DNA from: Prosopocoilus inquinatus
Taxonomy: Eukaryota > Arthropoda > Insecta > Coleoptera > Lucanidae
DNA: 64,000 nt
Assembly: GCA_036172665.1 (NCBI GenBank)
Contig: JAYKNF010000053.1
Span: 1-64,000 of the forward strand
Reading direction: 5' to 3'
Shown: positions 62,923-64,000 of the stretch, piece after piece
Layout of the letters: every line of letters starts with the position of its first letter
Position numbering within the stretch: position 1 is the first letter of the stretch
Notes under the pieces: generated by a model
Seen by the model: the letters and a program-made list of their open reading frames with translations, nothing else
Databases searched by the model: none
What the model was told of the DNA's origin: nothing
Made by a program: the position numbers and the translations under genes

Positions 62923-64000
62923 AAATAGTTTTAAACGAAACAACACGCATTAGCGTTGTTCCTGTGATGTATCTAATCGATCCTTACTCATCTATCATGT
63001 TATTTGACGTTTGGATGGACTCCAGTAAGTCTGATGTGAGATACAAAGTTTTTGGACGCAGCAGGAGCTAGAAATAGTTTTAAACGAAACAACACGTATT
63101 AGCGTTGTTCCTGTGCTGTATCTAATCGATCCTTACTCATCTATCATCTTATTTGGCGTTTCGATGGACTCCAGTAGCTCTGATGTGAGATACGACGTTT
63201 TCGGACGCAGCAGAAGCTGGAAATAGTTTTAAACGAAACAACAGGCATTAGCGTTGTTCCTGTGATGTATCTAATCGATACTTACTCATCTATCATGTTA
63301 TTTGACGTTTCGATGGACTCCAGTAACTCTAATGTGAGAAACGAAATTTTCGGACGCAGCAGAAGCTGGAAATAGTTTTAAACGAAACAACACGTATTAG
63401 CGTTGTTCCTGGGATGTATCTAATCGATCCTTACTCATCTATCATGTTATTTGACGTTTGGATGGACTCCAGTAACTCTGATGTGAGATACAAAGTTTTT
63501 GGACGCAGCAGGAGCTGGAAATAGTTTTAAACGAAACAACACGTATTAGCGTTGTTCCTGTGCTGTATCTAATCGATCCTTACTTATCTATCATGTTATT
63601 TGACGTTTCGATGCACACCAGTAACTCTGATGTGAGATACGAAGTTTTCGGACGCAGCAGAAGCTGGAAATAGTTTTAAACGAAACAACACGTATTAGCG
63701 TTGTTCCTGGGATGTATCTAATCGATCCTTACTCATCTATCATGTTATTTGACGTTTGGATGGACTCCAGTAACTCTGATGTGAGATACAAAGTTTTTGG
63801 ACGCAGCAGTAGCTGGAAATAGTTTAGAACGAAAAAACACGTATTAGCGTTGTTCCTGTGATGTATCTAATCGATCCTTACTTAGCTACTATGTTATTTG
63901 ACGTTTCGATGGACTCCAGTAACTCTAATGTGAGATACGAAATTTTCGGACGCAGCAGCAGCTGGAAATAGTTTTAAACGAAACAACACATATTAGCGTT
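62923..64000 (+). repeat. HOR row start at the window edge
   Basis: Units t1 t2 t3 t4 t5 t6 t7 followed by the first 35 bases of t8 (cacatatt). The left arm of the inverted repeat ends at the counterpart of 63325, inside the t3 unit. Sequence from 63326 on therefore has no mirror copy in the window. The t5 copy at 63519 has gcacaccagta, a private change. The array clearly continues past the window. Confidence 0.9.

Larger units (their letters stand above)
39191..63325. repeat. Giant imperfect palindrome in the satellite
   Basis: The left arm 39191-49786 (reverse) and right arm 51538-63325 (forward) are separated by about 1.75 kb. In the outer 7680 bp of each arm (39191-46870, 55646-63325) every marker pair I checked sums to 102516, so there is no net length difference. 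The markers are the t3* tag, both broken monomers, the ctatgatgtg unit (45274/57242) and the t15 end (46871/55645). Shared private substitutions show the arms are recent copies; the few differences I noticed are single bases. Inner arms differ by whole monomers: the left lacks ten and gained two. Confidence 0.92.
1..64000. repeat. 149-bp satellite DNA array filling the window
   Basis: The anchor aaatagtttt recurs at 1, 150, 299, 448 and so on at exactly 149 bp, and the same unit, forward or reverse-complemented, can be followed to the last base. About 430 copies are present. Counting by hand, the first copy has 58 G+C in 149 bp. Copies differ by substitutions at a limited set of positions; length changes are very rare. 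No unique sequence, transposon, microsatellite or gene interrupts the array. A 149-bp unit is close to the 147 bp of a nucleosome core, as in many centromeric satellites; a centromeric role is inference. Because 149 is not a multiple of 3, reading frames shift from copy to copy and close quickly, so the array is non-coding. I do not recognise the family or the organism. Confidence 0.98.
49808..64000 (+). repeat. Forward-oriented array block 3
   Basis: After a partial t15 end (49808-49834), units start at 49835 and follow 149-bp steps to 58179. The step is broken by 225-, 148- and 50-bp units between 58179 and 59048, then resumes from 59049 to a last partial unit at 63966. It contains the spacer between the palindrome arms, the right arm, and about 0.7 kb beyond the arm. 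Confidence 0.95.

Noticed and set aside
39191..63325. Inverted repeat as transposon termini or a Maverick-type element
   Set aside because: The arms consist only of satellite monomers, and the interior has no coding capacity, so there is no element between termini.
1..64000. CRISPR array
   Set aside because: Repeats are directly adjacent 149-bp units with no unique spacers, and units diverge across their whole length.
1..64000. 5S rDNA, histone or other gene tandem cluster
   Set aside because: A 149-bp unit has no room for such genes with spacers, and I see no recognisable 5S internal promoter or tRNA-like boxes in the monomer.
1..64000. Human-type alpha satellite (171 bp) or a telomeric repeat
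   Set aside because: Unit length is 149 bp and the sequence does not resemble alpha satellite. No TTAGG or TTAGGG arrays are present.

Overview
The whole window is one uninterrupted block of tandemly repeated satellite DNA. I see no gene, RNA gene, transposon or unique sequence anywhere in it. The repeat unit is 149 bp, about 39% G+C by hand count of the first copy, and the window holds roughly 430 copies. Such an array points to eukaryotic heterochromatin, most likely centromeric or pericentromeric. CpG dinucleotides are not depleted (6 to 9 per monomer against roughly 5 to 6 expected). That argues against a heavily CpG-methylated vertebrate or plant genome and fits an insect or other invertebrate better. 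I do not recognise the satellite family and cannot name the species.

Monomers fall into about 18 recurring variants, called t1 to t18 here. Short tags: t1 taagtctgatg with gagctagaaat; t1b the same with gagctgg; t2 atcttatttggcg; t3 cgatacttac with gtgagaaacg; t3* a t3 with ctaatatgag; t4 cctgggatg with caggagctgg; t5 gatgcactcc; t6 cctgggatg with cagtagctgg; t7 cttagctactatg; t8 gtaactaatc with ggacggactcc; t9 atttgtcg; t10 ctaacatg with aactttg; t11 gatgggctcc; t12 gaaattatcgg; t13 ctcacctatc with gatgggctcc; t14 cgatacttac with tagctctg; t15 gttgtgcctg with gactctagta; t16 gtatctctg with ctggtaatag; t17 taaacaatcc; t18 gtaactaatc with ctcacctatc. They recur in a fixed order, a higher-order repeat (HOR): t1 t2 t3 t4 t5 t6 t7 t8 t9 t10 t11 t12 t13 t3 t12 t14 t12 t15 t16 t17 t7 t18 (22 monomers, 3278 bp). 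Real rows are 23, 31 or 35 monomers long because blocks inside them were duplicated or deleted.

Layout. Positions 1-39190 run head to tail in one orientation (263 monomers, a single 4-bp length change). At 39188-39191 the orientation flips through a 4-bp shared sequence. Positions 39191-49786 are in the opposite orientation. At about 49766-49816 it flips back through a junction carrying a 25-bp near-perfect tandem duplication, and 49808-64000 is again in the first orientation. The inverted block is a copy of 51538-63325. The outer part of the two arms (39191-46870 and 55646-63325, 7680 bp each) is exactly colinear: every matched position pair I checked sums to 102516, including private base changes and two broken monomers. 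Three copies of an older, more diverged island lie at 33075-34713, 43468-46870 and 55646-59048.

The array appears to have grown by unequal exchange at several scales (dimers, blocks of 7 to 13 monomers, segments of 4 to 5 kb) and by one large inverted duplication. Within the window nothing acts as a gene. Any function would be structural, for example nucleosome positioning, centromere or heterochromatin formation.
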